DNA of 64,000 nt from Rutpela maculata (lineage: Eukaryota; Arthropoda; Insecta; Coleoptera; Cerambycidae): the NCBI GenBank assembly GCA_936432065.2, contig OW386292.2, positions 13,918,918 to 13,982,917 on the forward strand. The letters run 5' to 3'. The translations under genes were made by a program, and so were the position numbers. The notes beneath the pieces were generated by a model. That model saw nothing but the letters and a program-made list of their open reading frames with translations. It was not told where the DNA came from and did not search any database. Of the stretch, positions 45,802 to 56,898 are shown in pieces; position 1 is the stretch's first letter, and each line of letters opens with the position of its first letter.

Positions 45802-46178
45802 CCAATTGTAGATATTCTTTAAAATAGGTTACTTTGGACTTTTCTGAAATTAAATTGGCTGTAGCTTCTTTGGCTTTTTGCAAAATATCGGTCGGAATTT
45901 CCATATTATGTCATTCACAATTTTCCATTTCGATGCTAATTACACAATGTTTATTAAACAAACTCCTGGTTACAAACAAAATGGATAACAACCACAGCTT
46001 TCTCGGCACATCCATTCAGAATCTACTTAGCAATAAGCTACTTGTATTTTATATCTTTAGAGAAACACTGTTAACTTTGACATTGAAAAATCGATGACAT
46101 GACATTTTAATAAGTTTATTGTTTGTCACTGAAAAAGCATTTATATGAAAGTGTTGGATAAAATGTTATATTAGACAC

Positions 46179-46249
46179 GTGAGTTATTACATATAAGTCG
46201 CTTAAGAAAATTAGCTTTTCTTGCGTGACATATATGTAACATAACTCAC
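46179..46249. repeat. 71-bp hairpin
   Basis: GTGAGTTATTACATATA at 46179-46195 pairs with TATATGTAACATAACTCAC ending at 46249, with small bulges. Confidence 0.6.
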
Positions 46250-47107
46250 CAGCCTAATAAATAACTATTACTTTAAATCTCTGTCCACTATCGGGGTTTT
46301 CAACCGTCTTTTTTTTCATATCCACGCAGTAGAGTTGAAATATAGAAACGTTAAAAGAAACATTGACATTTTTGTGTTGTTTTGTTTAGAAGGCCACGAA
46401 ATGACAAGATTTTAAGTTTGAGTAAAAAAAATTGTATGTCTTGTCAGTTTGTCGTTCTGTCTGTCTGTGACTTTTTGTGCGTACGATTACTCTTGAACGG
46501 TTTATGACATTGTTATGTTCTACCCCAGAGACATCTATGGGAATTTCCCCTAAGTTCCATGTGTAAGCTACAGAGAATTATGTATGTTGGTTAGTTTGGC
46601 CATAATCCCAGAGATGGCACGAGGTGTCATAAACTAGAAAGTTACGGATTAGTTGAGAATATTTTGGAGCCCTCTTTTGGTATATAAAGACATGGAGAAG
46701 CCAAGAGTGGACAGTTGAGTACAGTTCAATTAGCAGAGTAGTTCAGTTCAGTAGTGAGTAAGCCAAGTGATCAAGTGACTAAATTATTGAATCATAGTAC
46801 ACAGTGTAATATTAGTGAAGTCATTATTTGTTGTAATTAGTACCTAGTAGTCCCTTGAGGTAAAGCTTTTATCCCAAAAGTTCTGCGACCGGACCGCAAG
46901 ACATGTACCCCCCCGTTTTCGAGGGCGGGGTAAATAATAATAAATCGAAAAAACCACTTCTTTTTCCGAGTTTCCGGTGCTCGGGATTTTTTTATCGGAA
47001 AATTTTCTTAATGAAAGTTGTTCAGAATTGTCCAAAAACCTTAAGCCCAATATTTCATCAAAATAAAAAAATTGAAAAATTGAAAAAAAAATGATAAATT
47101 TAAAAAA

Positions 47108-48740
47108 TATCTAAATCATTTGCGCTTTGCTGACGACATCGTACTAATTAAGGATTGCAATACCGGTTAGCCGGTTAACCGGTTAACAGGACAAAAAACA
47201 CATCTCGATAATTACCGGTTATTTTAATTTTTTACCGGTTATTTCGGTAAATTCTGAACTTACGATATGTTACGTATTCAACGTTTCTATTTATGTCAGT
47301 GACTAGTATTCACTAAATACAGAGTGACTGTTCCAACACTGAGCACTTTTAACAATAAATAAATAATATTATAAAAAGTAAAACCAAAACACTAAGCCCT
47401 AAGAAATACAAGTAAGAGAGACATTGACAATATCTTGCGACAGGAAATATTTCACTGCCGCAAATATCCGTGGAAAACATTTAGAAGTATGTTATTACTA
47501 ATTCTTATTAACTTATCGACCCACCAGTATCGATTGAGGAAGGGCATCTTCAGCTGGTGGAATTCTATGCACAAATATCAGACGACTAACAGATATAGCT
47601 TTGAAAAACTAACCCTTTTAACGGGCTATTTTTAAAAATATTGTATTTTTAGATTAGGTATTCAGTAAATGCCCTATTTGAGTGTATGTTTTTAATTTTT
47701 GTTATTTAAGTTGATATTTTTGTTACCTACAGAAAAATTATTTATTTAAATTCGTTTCATTTATATTTTCCCCTTTTGATAAAAAACCTTTTGTTTGTTC
47801 ATTATATTAATTATACGTATATAAAAATTTGTTTTGTTAAATTTAGATAATATTGTACATGGAAAAAGACAATTGCCATTTTCGCCACCCTAATCATTCA
47901 TTCTAAAAATACCGGTTAACCGGTTATTTACATTTTTATTTACCGATTTACCGGTTATTAAAACTCCCAATAAATTGCAATCCCTAGTACTGATAGGGGA
48001 CAATACAAAAGACGCCAGTGAAATGCTAAGGAGCATGTACGAAGCATCGCTAGAAGTCGGTTTAAAAATCAATTTTCAAAAATCCCAGTTTATGACAAAC
48101 CTCGTCCTCAGTGACAATATATATGTGGATGGATCTAAGATCGAACAGGTAATGTATAAATACCTAGAGCATGAAATTCAGATAAGCCGAGATAACCAAA
48201 CCTGCGAAATCTACAGAAGGATGGGACTGGTATGGGCAGCCTTTGGTAAATTGAGGGATATTCTTAAGGCAGATATCCCAATGAGCCTTAAACGAAAGGT
48301 ATATGACCAGTGCGTTCTCCCAGTAATGACCTACGGGGCGGAAACTTTAACGTTGACGAAGAAAGCAATCTGCAAAATACGAGTCGCTCAGAGAGCCATG
48401 GAACGATCGATGTTGGGTATATCCCTGAGGGATCGAATATCAAACGGAATCATAAGGCAGAGAACAGGCGTAACAGATGCCATAGAGAGAATAACTTCTC
48501 TAAAGTGAAACTGGGCAGGTCATGTTGCAAGGTTCAGTGACGATCGATGGACTAAGAGGACCGTGGAGTGGAGACCTAGACAAGGGGCTTATCGAAGTAG
48601 AGGCCGACCCCCCCACGCGGTGGACGGACGACATAAAACGGTTGCAGGGAAATTGGATACAGACGGCACAAGACAGGAATCGATGGAAATATTTACGGGA
48701 GGCATATGTCCAGCAGTGGACGCAAATTACTGGTTGATGA
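47108..48740 (+). pseudogene. RTE-type reverse transcriptase C-terminal part, split by a hAT-type element
   Basis: The left piece (47108-47148) reads YLNHLRFADDIVLI with the catalytic FADD intact. After the insertion the frame resumes at 47987 with GDNTKDASEMLRSMYEASLE, then VYDQCVLPVMTYGAETLTLT, RAMERSMLGISLRDRISNGI and GVTDAIERITSLK. A TGA at 48506-48508 replaces the Trp of the relatives' KWNWAGHVAR. A further frameshift at a C run (about 48608-48616) leads to TRWTDDIKRLQGNWIQTAQD and WKYLREAYVQQWTQ, the normal end of this LINE group, before GGTTGATGATA. The copy is 5'-truncated. Confidence 0.8.
47149..47986. mobile_element. 838-bp hAT-type element with 8-bp target duplication
   Basis: The ends TAAGGATTGCAAT and ATTGCAATCCCTA are inverted (one mismatch). 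GTACTAAT (47141-47148) and GTACTGAT (47987-47994) flank it. Removing the element and one duplicate restores the RTE reading frame (FADDIVLIGDN), which proves the boundaries. ACCGGTTA motifs cluster near both ends. No transposase is encoded. Confidence 0.88.
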
Positions 48741-49547
48741 TACTTGAAAACTATCTTACAGCTTGGTTTAATTTCAAACAAAATTAACATGAATTTTTTA
48801 AACAAAAAAACCCATTTAAATGGTATTTTTGGACTACATTATTTTTTTTTAAATTTCAATGTTTTTTAATTTTGATTAAATTTTGGATTTAGGGTTTTTG
48901 GAGAATTCTGAACAACTTTCTTTAATAAAATTTTCCGATAAATAAATGCCTAGCATCGGAAAATCGGAAAAGATGTGGTTTTCCACTTTGGGGGTAGTTC
49001 TTGAAGGGTAGGTCGGAGAATATTGTCACCATCGTGTTCCCCGCCCGAGAAAACGGGGGGAAGATGTCTTGCGGGTCGCAGAACTTTTGGGCTTTTTGCC
49101 TTTTTCTGGTTTGCCTTAATGGACTAAAGTTAATAAATTAGTGTTTAGTGTTACCCTGGTGTTATAATTTTCAAATCCACGATACAAGGTGTTTACAAAA
49201 GGGATGTAAACACGTAACAATGTTGACTTGACATTTTATGTCGAGATCTGGAACTGGATTATATTTTGATCTTATTCCGTTGAAGGGTTGGGGGGTAAAA
49301 GTAGGTAAATAGGTAAAGCAAGGAACGAAAAGTCCATAAAAATGGGATTTAACGTATGAATGAGAAGCCAGTCTCAAACTTTTTTCGCATCGGTTAACCC
49401 CCACTACTACCCCCACCACCATTATTAAAGTAAGTGAAATAATAAAATTGAAATCTTGTGTGTGTACAAAAACCAAAGGCCTCAATTTTTGGTCTACCCC
49501 CCCAACACCTAGGTGGTATATGATTTCAAATGTTATATTATTAAAGT

Positions 49548-50832
49548 TGTGTGTCCCCGAATGCGGTTACCTATGCCACAAATAGACGTAATTTTTTGGC
49601 AAAAAGTCACTCTGTATAAAAAATTTGGCTTGTTAAAAAAATACGATTTGTGCTAAGTATATTTATTTTTTTATACAGGGCGCCCAAAAATTTCAAGAAT
49701 ATGAATTTTACCTAAGAGTGAACTACCTTTATTTTTCATTTTTCATTTTTAATGAAAATTCCGTTTGAAAAAGTTGTTTATAATTAATTTCTTAGGTCAT
49801 AATCCCAAATTTGAGTTAATTCTTGTTTAAATCGAGTTTTTTTTAATACCTCAGTTTTTTTATCTTCCTATATGTAAGGAATAATACAATCTGATATTGA
49901 TTTTTATGATAACATAATATCACTTTATTCATGGTTTCACGGTATTATCATTATTACCTTATTTTTTCCAACAGTAGTATTGAATTTGTTGCAATATGTA
50001 ACATATTCAGTCAAAATATCGAGGAATCTTTTTGTATTAATAAAAAAATAATAACAATAAAACAAAAAATAGTTAATAAAGGATTACTATTCACCTTATA
50101 AATAGTGATTACAACATATTAACTCAATTTCCATGCAGATCGGTCAAGTATTAACAGAGATATAGGCAGTCTTGTGATCGAGCGGCCGCCATCTTTATTG
50201 ATGGCGGGAAAATGTACCAGGTGGTGGATGTCCACCCAAGTCAAAAATACTTGCTAAGACATCTACTAAGTATTCCTGAAAACAAAATCTCCCTACTCAA
50301 CATTTCCTACAGGAACTAGAGCCAGGTTCATAGACATTGATATTGAGATTTAAAAGAAAGAGTAATAATTTAAACTATCGGAGAAGTAGATCAAAAGATG
50401 ATTCGATCTGTTTATGATGCATTTCAAAGACGATTACAAAAGTGCGGGAAGGTGGTTTTCCTGTTGAATAAAAACTTAGTTAATTGAAACGTTTAGTTGT
50501 TAATTAAAATATTTTTTATTTAAACATTTAGAATTTCTTGTTTTTAAAAAATATAAGTGTTTTCCTAAAATGTTAGATGTTGACTAAGAAAGTGATTATA
50601 AACAACTTTTTTAAATGGAATTTTCATTAAAAATGAAAAATAAAGGTAGATTACTTTTAGGTAAAATTCATATTTTTGAATTTTTGGGCACCCTGTATGA
50701 AACAAATAATTTTTCTTAACCCAAATCGTATTTTTTTAACAAGCTAAATTTTTTATAAAAATTGACTTTTTATCAAAAAACTAACATTTAGGTTCATTTG
50801 TGGTATAGGTAACCACACCCGAGGAGACCCTG
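49548..50832. mobile_element. TIR element with a second TIR element nested inside
   Basis: Outer ends: GTCCCCGAATGCGGTTACC at about 49553 mirrors GGTAACCACACCCGAGGAGA near 50808. Inner ends: CAGGGCGCCCAAAAATT at 49676 and GGGCACCCTG ending at 50695, both flanked by TA. The inner arms are about 150 bases. No transposase frame is seen. Confidence 0.6.
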
Positions 50833-51078
50833 TAGGTACTGAGAGAACAATAAAAGCTATTATAAAACAAAGTGCAAGTTTAATGAAAATCGGTCAAATA
50901 TTAACAGAGATATAAGCAATTTTGTGATCGAGCGTCCGCCATATTTGATGACGTCATAGGGGGAGAACGTACCAGGTGGCGAATGTCCACCCAGGTAAAA
51001 AACATTTACTAAGTCGCCTACTAAGCATTTCTGAAAGAAAATTCTCCCTACTCGAATTTTCCCACAGAACTTACGTCA
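50105..51078 (+). repeat. Direct repeat of ~215 bp, two copies
   Basis: 50105-50322 and 50862-51078 share TATTAACAGAGATATA, TTGTGATCGAGCG.CCGCCAT, GTACCAGGTGG.G and ATGTCCACCCA. The second lies outside the right end of the TIR element just described. Confidence 0.6.
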
Positions 51079-51401
51079 CGTCCTGGATTAATATATGCAG
51101 TATCTATTTTTTTTTTCGTCGTAAGAGATTTAGTTAGGAAACTTGGATGTGGCAATTGTGATTCCTTAGGCAGTGGTTTTTAAATGACTGTTCTCTATGA
51201 TGGCTTTCAACCGTATTTTTGCAATTTTGGAGATTGAATTGTATTTAAATCAGATTTATGATACTGAATTGGTTAGTTAAATATTGTGGTTTGTAGTAGC
51301 AAATGGTGAATAGACATTCTTGGTGTACGGGTAAAAATAATAAAATAAAAATCTCTAGTAAATGTTTTCAAGATCTCTTGGATTAGAAACATTTACTTTA
51401 T

Positions 51402-51907
51402 TACTTCCACATCTAGTGGAAGTTTAGTAACGACAAAAATTTTTTTTAAAATTTGTATTGTTCAAATAGGCTTAAAATGTCATGAAACGTCGAGATTTGA
51501 GCGAAAAAAAAATTTCTGTCTGTCGGTCTGTCTGTCTGTCGGTTTGTCTGTAACTTTTTCTTGTGCGCACGTTTACTCTGGAACCGTTTAAGATATTGAC
51601 TTGAAATTTGGTACATATATGTACTTTAACGAGATCTGGAACTAGATTATATTTTCATCTTGTTCCGTCGCAGGGTTGGGGGGTAAATTGGGGTAAATTT
51701 GGGTAAATGGGTAAATCAAGCAGGTAAGAGTCCATAAAATTGGTATTTAGTATACAAAAGAGAAGCTAAGGTCCCAAAAAAAATTTTGGCATTAGCCACC
51801 CCCATTACCACCCCCCACCCTCGTATTAAAGGGGATGAAAAAAAAATTGTGATTTAGTGTGTGTACAAGAACCAAAAGCTTCAAAATATTTTTTTTACTT
51901 CATCCAT
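51402..51907 (+). mobile_element. DINE-1-like element, family A, right part missing
   Basis: It starts TACTTCCACATCTAGTGGAA and runs through the CTGT array, the C-rich tract and TTTTTTTTACTTCATCCA, then changes abruptly to a minisatellite. The final ~200 bp of the family are missing. Confidence 0.58.
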
Positions 51908-51908
51908 A

Positions 51909-52065
51909 TGGATGTGCAGTGGGTTTCCTCGAGTAAAATGGATGCGAGTGGGTTACTTCAAGAAATATGAATGCGCAGTGACTTTACTCGAGTAAATTGG
52001 ATGCACAGTGGGTTACCTTGAGTAGTTTGGATGCGTAGTAGGTTTCCTCGAAGCAAATGCTTGTA
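51909..52065 (+). repeat. ~33-bp minisatellite
   Basis: About five drifting units of GGATGCGCAGTGGGTTACC followed by TCGAGTAAATT. Confidence 0.75.
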
Positions 52066-52149
52066 GTAGAGGCTTTACTTCTATAGTGTAGTTTACGGCA
52101 CACAACGATTTTTTATATCTTTGTCTTGCCATTTTCTGCGTATTAGTTC

Positions 52150-52815
52150 GACATTCAGTTGAAGTATATTAACGCAAAAAAAATTTTTGGAAATTTTCAT
52201 TATTTAAATAGGCTTAGAATATCAGGAAACGTCAATATTTTAAGTCTGAGCAAAATAAATTTGTCTGTTGCGTCGGTCTGTCTGTTAGTCTTGTATCGTT
52301 TTGGTGCTCACGATTACTCTGGAACCGTTTAAGATATTCACTTAAAATATGGCACACGTACGTTTTTTAATGAGATCTGGAACTAGATTATATTTTTATC
52401 TTATTCCGTTGCAGAGTTGAAGGGTAAATTGGGGTGAATGGGGGTAAATAGGTAAATTAAGCAAGTAAGAGTCCATGAAATTGGTATTTAGTAAATATAA
52501 GAGGAGCTAAGGCCTCAAAAAAATGGCATTAGCCATCCCTATTACCACCTTCCCCTATTATTAAAGGTGGTGAAAAAATAGTGTGATTTAGTGAGTGTAC
52601 AAGAGCCAAAGTCATCAAGAATTTTTTTCACTTCATTCAACCCCACCTCTATTACAGATGTGGCATATAATTTTATGAGGTTTTGGGGTACATGATTTCA
52701 AATATTATACCATTAAAGCTCCATAAACAATCATTTCCACATAGTGGAGTGCAAATATAGTATTTTGTTGTAAGAGACTTGGATGTGGAAATAGTGATTC
52801 CTTGGGCAGCGGTTT
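52150..52815 (+). mobile_element. DINE-1-like element, family A, diverged copy
   Basis: The left end is degenerate (TCGACATTCAGTTGAAGTAT), and the rest follows family A order to GGGCAGCGGTTTTT. It carries more substitutions than the 28-33 kb copies. Confidence 0.55.
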
Positions 52816-53545
52816 TTTTATCTGTATCAGCAAATACCAGACATATTTAAAATATAGTTCAAATATTGATATGTATAATCTAATGATTAGGTATCTGTAG
52901 TTTTTAGGTCTTCTTCTATCACATAATTCTACAACCAAAAATTGAATACATTTAGAACCTTGCAGTAAATTTATCTAAAGCTGAGGAGTTAAATGTGATT
53001 ATTGTTAAAGTAATGGATAATCTTGTATTTCAAGTAATTTTTTTCAAGATAAGAACACCGACCTTTTGAATTTTTAAATAATTTAATCCCTACTTACAAC
53101 AAAAAAGGGCTGTTTTTAATTTTAGTAAGTTGTACAATGGAAAGAAATGTTATATGTGTTTAAATTCAACGAACTCTTCTGTGTAGTTTAAAGCTGATTC
53201 TAGAAACTCTCTGATAACATTGAAAAAACTATCGTTTCATGTAAATTTGGAAGATTCTACATATATGGATGAAACCAGAAGACGACCCCTAGAAGTAAGG
53301 GTGAATCAACATAAAAACAGCATTAAAAATTACTAAATCTAAATAACCCCACATTAGGACCAAGTGTTCCGAATGTGGAACATAAAGAAAGCCAAGAGAA
53401 ATCATGGAGAGAGAAATACAATCCAATACCACTGAATTAAAGTGGACGGCAAAATTTATTGAATTCTGTGCTACACGGTTACTAAAATTCCGAGCGTACT
53501 CTTTTAGCATTGAAAATAGCGAACAAGTTTCAAATATGACATATA
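52816..53545. other. AT-rich DNA with no recognised gene
   Basis: Open frames up to 73 codons, none with recognisable motifs. Confidence 0.4.
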
Positions 53546-54245
53546 CAGGGTGTCCCAGAAGTGTGGGGCGATACTTACAAGCTAAAAGTACATGTAAACG
53601 TTTTTCCTAGAGAAAGACCCTTCACAGTTAATTTTTGAAGAAGGCTTTTGCGAAACAGTGTTGATAAAAATCAAGATTTTTTTTTAAATTTTTTAAAATA
53701 AAAAGTTTTATTTGACTTTCCGTATTGCATTTTCTTAATAAATAATAAAAAAAAATCCCTATAAACTTCGCGGATTGTAAAATTTGAAGTGTATAAAAAA
53801 TTCGTTCTTTCACGTGACCCCACACAAAAAATCTAAAATGCCTAGATTTGGTGAGCGGGCAGGCCAACGTACAAGTCCATATGTTGCAATTACTCGCTCA
53901 TTATACCGCTTCACTAAATGGGTCATAACTCCAGCGGCATTATGAGGCGGAGTCCCATCTTGTTGGAAATACATTGTTCAGAAACTGCAAGTGGTAAGTC
54001 CATCAACATTTCTCTTCAATATTATTTTGTAGGAATTCTAAATATCTCTCCCCTGTCAAAGGTCCTTGAACGAAAATAGGTCCAATATTCTTGTTCCAAT
54101 CACCCCAGCCCACACATTTACTCTAAATCTTTCCTGAAAATTATTTTGTTGATTTTTCTGCGCCCAATATCTATTGTTTTGTTTATTGAACATTCCATTG
54201 TTTATTCCATTCTCGACTCATCAGAAAACAATATCAAAGAAACAA
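53546..54245 (-). pseudogene. Mariner-type transposon remnant, catalytic half
   Basis: The right end is CAGGGTGTCCCAGAAGTGTG at 53546, preceded by TA. Reading leftward on the minus strand across frameshifts gives a DESRMEN-like block, then a RFRVNVWAGVIG-like block, then YFQQDGTPPHNAAGVMTHL, GLVRWPARSPNLGILDF and VWGHVKERIFYTLQI. The QDG Asp is kept, but SPD has become SPN. No matching left TIR was found before 54.5 kb, so the element is truncated. Confidence 0.65.
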
Positions 54246-54512
54246 AATTCGGCTTAGCGGTATTGTTCTGAAGTAACCAGTCACAATAACCTAATCTTCG
54301 GTTGCCAAAACCACTTCTACAAAACCCAACACGTTAATTTCTATCGCTTCACTAACGATAAAAGCTGCAGGATTTAAATGAGCTGATCACTATATCTATA
54401 CGTAATTTAGGGCGCTGAAACTGAATATGAGGTCAGAATCAGTTAGAAATTTTGACATAACCTCAAAAAAAAACCTAAAAAATGCCCAAAAATCCAAAAC
54501 AAATAAATTAAA

Positions 54513-54885
54513 AGCTTAAACCAAGAACTTTAAAACTAACATAACCTAAGGCAAGAGCATTACACCAAGAACTTTGAACCAAGAACTCCAAACCTAACAT
54601 AACCTAAGGCAAGGGCTTTAAACCAAGAACTTTAAATTAAGAATTCTTAACCCAACATAACCTGAGACAAGAACTTTAAAGCAAAAACTTAAACCTATTA
54701 TAAATTAAGGCAAGACTGTTAAGTTCCTAAGGCAAGAACTATCAAGGTGTAAAGTTCTTTGGGTAAAGTTCCTGTCTTAGAATATGTTACATTTAGAGTT
54801 CTTGGTGCAAAGTTCTTGCCATAAGTTTTGTTAGACTTAGAGTTCTTGGTTTAAAGTTATCTGTGTAAAATTCTTGCCTTGTTTT
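54513..54885. repeat. ~58-bp tandem array that reverses orientation
   Basis: Four forward units carry AACCTAAGGCAAGAGC- and ACCAAGAACTTTAAA-type blocks (54543, 54601, 54659 and about 54705). From about 54730 the same units run inverted (AAAGTTCTTGCC, TTTAGAGTTCTTGGT) to 54885. Confidence 0.65.
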
Positions 54886-54889
54886 TAGT

Positions 54890-55361
54890 AAATTCGATAT
54901 CGAAAAAAAAATCAACGATAAAATAAAAAAATATTTATATAAAATGTTATAGTATGGAAATAGTGAACAAAGGTTTTCCATGGTACTTTGCATCATATGT
55001 TATAAGATGTTGGACAAATGGAAAGACCGTTAAAAAGTAAAATATAAAAATCCAACAATATGGAAGGAGCCTGGAATCCGTGGAGAGTGTTATTTCTTAG
55101 CAATACAAATGTTTCCGAAATTAATGACGATGACAGTGAATATGAAGATATTGAATGCGAGTGTTCGATAAGAACTAAAACTCCCAATATTTGGTGAAAT
55201 GATAAACTTAATAATGTTATTAGAAATCTTGGTCTATCTAATGGTAGGGAAGAATATTTAGCGGCGATTATGGAAAAAGGCAATTTGGTATCAAGTGATG
55301 TTCGTAGAAAAAGAGAAAAAGACTTCAGAAAATATTTTACACAAGGAAAAAGCACTTGCTC
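54890..55361. other. AT-rich DNA with no recognised feature
   Basis: One 120-codon minus-strand frame is present at 54993-55355. It is Leu/Ser-rich with no recognisable motif and probably chance. Confidence 0.35.
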
Positions 55362-55676
55362 TTATATTGTCATAATGAAGAAGGGTTGATGAATATACTT
55401 AAACCTATCACATATAGATTTTAGAAAATTATTTTTTATTTTATCGCTGATTTTTTTTCGATTTTTCGGAACCTCGAATTTACTACAAACAAAACAGAAG
55501 GAATTCGCATTATTTACACAGTTGTGCAAATTTCTTGTACTCATAGGAAGCCAAGTTTCACTAGAGCTGCCGTTGCATGATGACGACGCCCGCGGTCCCG
55601 CTTTCCCAACTTGACCGGCCGCCGATACTGGGGTTTCCCTTCCCTTGATCGTAAACTCTTTCTCTACTTTTGCCAA
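55362..55676 (-). pseudogene. Possible N-terminal zinc-binding fragment of a transposon protein
   Basis: Within this frame, NCVNNANSFCFVCSKFEVPK with a following Lys-rich stretch resembles the opening of a family of arthropod transposon-derived proteins that begin NCVN..DSFCYVCGE. Only about 35 residues match the remembered pattern. The upstream Ala/Ser/Gly-rich part is unrelated by eye. Confidence 0.35.
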
Positions 55677-55999
55677 ACAGAATAAAGAAAACTATTCAAT
55701 TCTATACAGCTCTAAGAAAAAAAAGTAAAAAATCATGTGTTCAGCGGGTCGAAATGCATGGGAATACATAGATCTGCCTTCTAGCACTCGACATTTTTTT
55801 TTGTGTGTGCCTGTGTTATTATCCAACAAAGAACTTGTATATTTGGGTTAATATCAAACCGATTTTCGATTTGAAGGTATTAATGAATTTTTCGTGAAAA
55901 TTAGTACTTAACTACTGGGTGTCTAAAAGATGTTGCCATTTGAAAAAGTTGACATAATTAGAAATTAGTCATTTCGGAAATTTTTGTTTGTCGTAGCTA

Positions 56000-56898
56000 C
56001 ACTCAAAGAAATAGTATGGGTAAATTGAACAAAAAAAAATGGTTAACTAACAGTATCGTTAATTTTGTTAAACTAAATTATATTGATGGTATTTTTAAAC
56101 AAGAGGTGATTGTTATTTTAATTAATAAAAAGTTGTCGTACAACAAAACAAACATTAACTTAAAAAATAGATGAATAAGACTATTATTTTTTTCGCCTGA
56201 TTATTATTTTGTTGAATTCTGTCAAATCAAACTAGATAATAGTATATTTTATTTCTACTAACCCAGTATTAGTTCGCTGTATTATTGTACTTGGTAGACA
56301 AACCAATATTATTGTCGTCTTCTAGAAGTTCTAAAAGAATTACCATAAAATTTGCTTGCTTACCACGTAGTCCATTACAGAAATTATTCCCAGATGACGC
56401 TACATACAAATCACTGACAATAATCAATCATGCATTATCTTATACTCTTTTGAATTTATAGAAAATTAATAACATGATTGCAATGTTCAAATTCTCTCAG
56501 GAATCATCGATATATTTGGATGGATCTTATAAACGATCTCTAATCTTTGGTTTGGGTGGTCTGATGTGTCAATACTGAGATTTTGGCTAACCAAAAAAAA
56601 CTTCATCATACAATAAAGTGTAGATCAACCTAAAAATTAGTTGGTGAACAAAAAACAAAGTCGTTGTACTATTTAATTGTAGACCAAATTGAAAATGGTT
56701 AGTGAACATAAAAAAATGTCATTGTACTATTTAATTTGTTGTTCTACAAGGAAGATATGATTATTAAACTACTATTTGTTTACGAAAACAAATAAAGTTG
56801 TATGACTATTCTTTTCTGATTGATTTAACTATGAAACTAGATAGGCGCGATTTCATATGCTCTTTTTGGTTGAATTTACCTATCATTTTCTTTAAGTG
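56000..56898 (-). mobile_element. ~900-bp MITE family C, copy 3
   Basis: It is the same element as at 31386 and 34992 in opposite orientation, with ends CACTCAAAGAAATAGTATGG and ATTTTCTTTAAGTG. One base at the right end has changed. The 55677-55999 stretch before it has no feature. Confidence 0.78.

Larger units (their letters stand above)
44682..46162 (-). mobile_element. Tyrosine-recombinase element flanked by perfect 23-bp inverted repeats
   Basis: TTTATCCAACACTTTCATAT with AAA at 44682-44704 is repeated exactly inverted at 46140-46162. Between the repeats lies one broken tyrosine recombinase gene on the minus strand. Crypton-type elements are the known eukaryotic DNA transposons with a single tyrosine recombinase, but they usually lack terminal inverted repeats. 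The repeats could instead be from an older MITE that received the gene. Confidence 0.55.
46859..49115. mobile_element. Long-TIR element at a TTAA-like site
   Basis: The left flank is TTGA (46855-46858) and the right flank TTAA (49116-49119), probably a TTAA duplication with one change, as in piggyBac-type insertions. The inverted arms run about 230 bases: GTTCTGCGACCGGACCGCAA on the left mirrors TTGCGGGTCGCAGAAC on the right. The centre is occupied by an RTE fragment. Confidence 0.6.
46511..49219 (+). mobile_element. Solo LTR, itself carrying an insertion
   Basis: It begins TGTTATGTTCTACCCC and ends CACGTAACA, so TGTTA/TAACA termini are paired. The left piece (46511-46854) has a TATATAAAG box near 46681 and the right piece (49120-49219) an AATAAA near 49132, as expected for promoter and polyadenylation signals of one LTR of about 440 bp. 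No internal retroviral genes or second LTR are present. The target duplication is not clean. Confidence 0.5.
46317..51185 (+). mobile_element. Diverged DINE-1-like family A copy broken by two insertions
   Basis: Three pieces in order rebuild one family A unit. 46317-46510 holds the left end through TTACTCTTGAACGGTTTATG. 49220-49547 continues with TTGACTTGAC and GAGATCTGGAACTGGATTAT down to ATTATTAAAGTT. 51095-51185 holds the end block TTGGATGTGGCAATTGTGAT and TTAGGCAGTGGTTTTT. The gaps are filled by the LTR nest (46511-49219) and a TIR element region (49548-51094). Confidence 0.6.

Noticed and set aside
46681..46690. TATATAAAG as a host promoter
   Set aside because: It lies inside the solo LTR and is explained by the LTR promoter; no downstream host gene is seen.
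54993..55355. 120-codon minus-strand open frame as a host gene
   Set aside because: Leu/Ser-rich composition in AT-rich DNA and no recognisable motif; no splice or promoter context could be supported.
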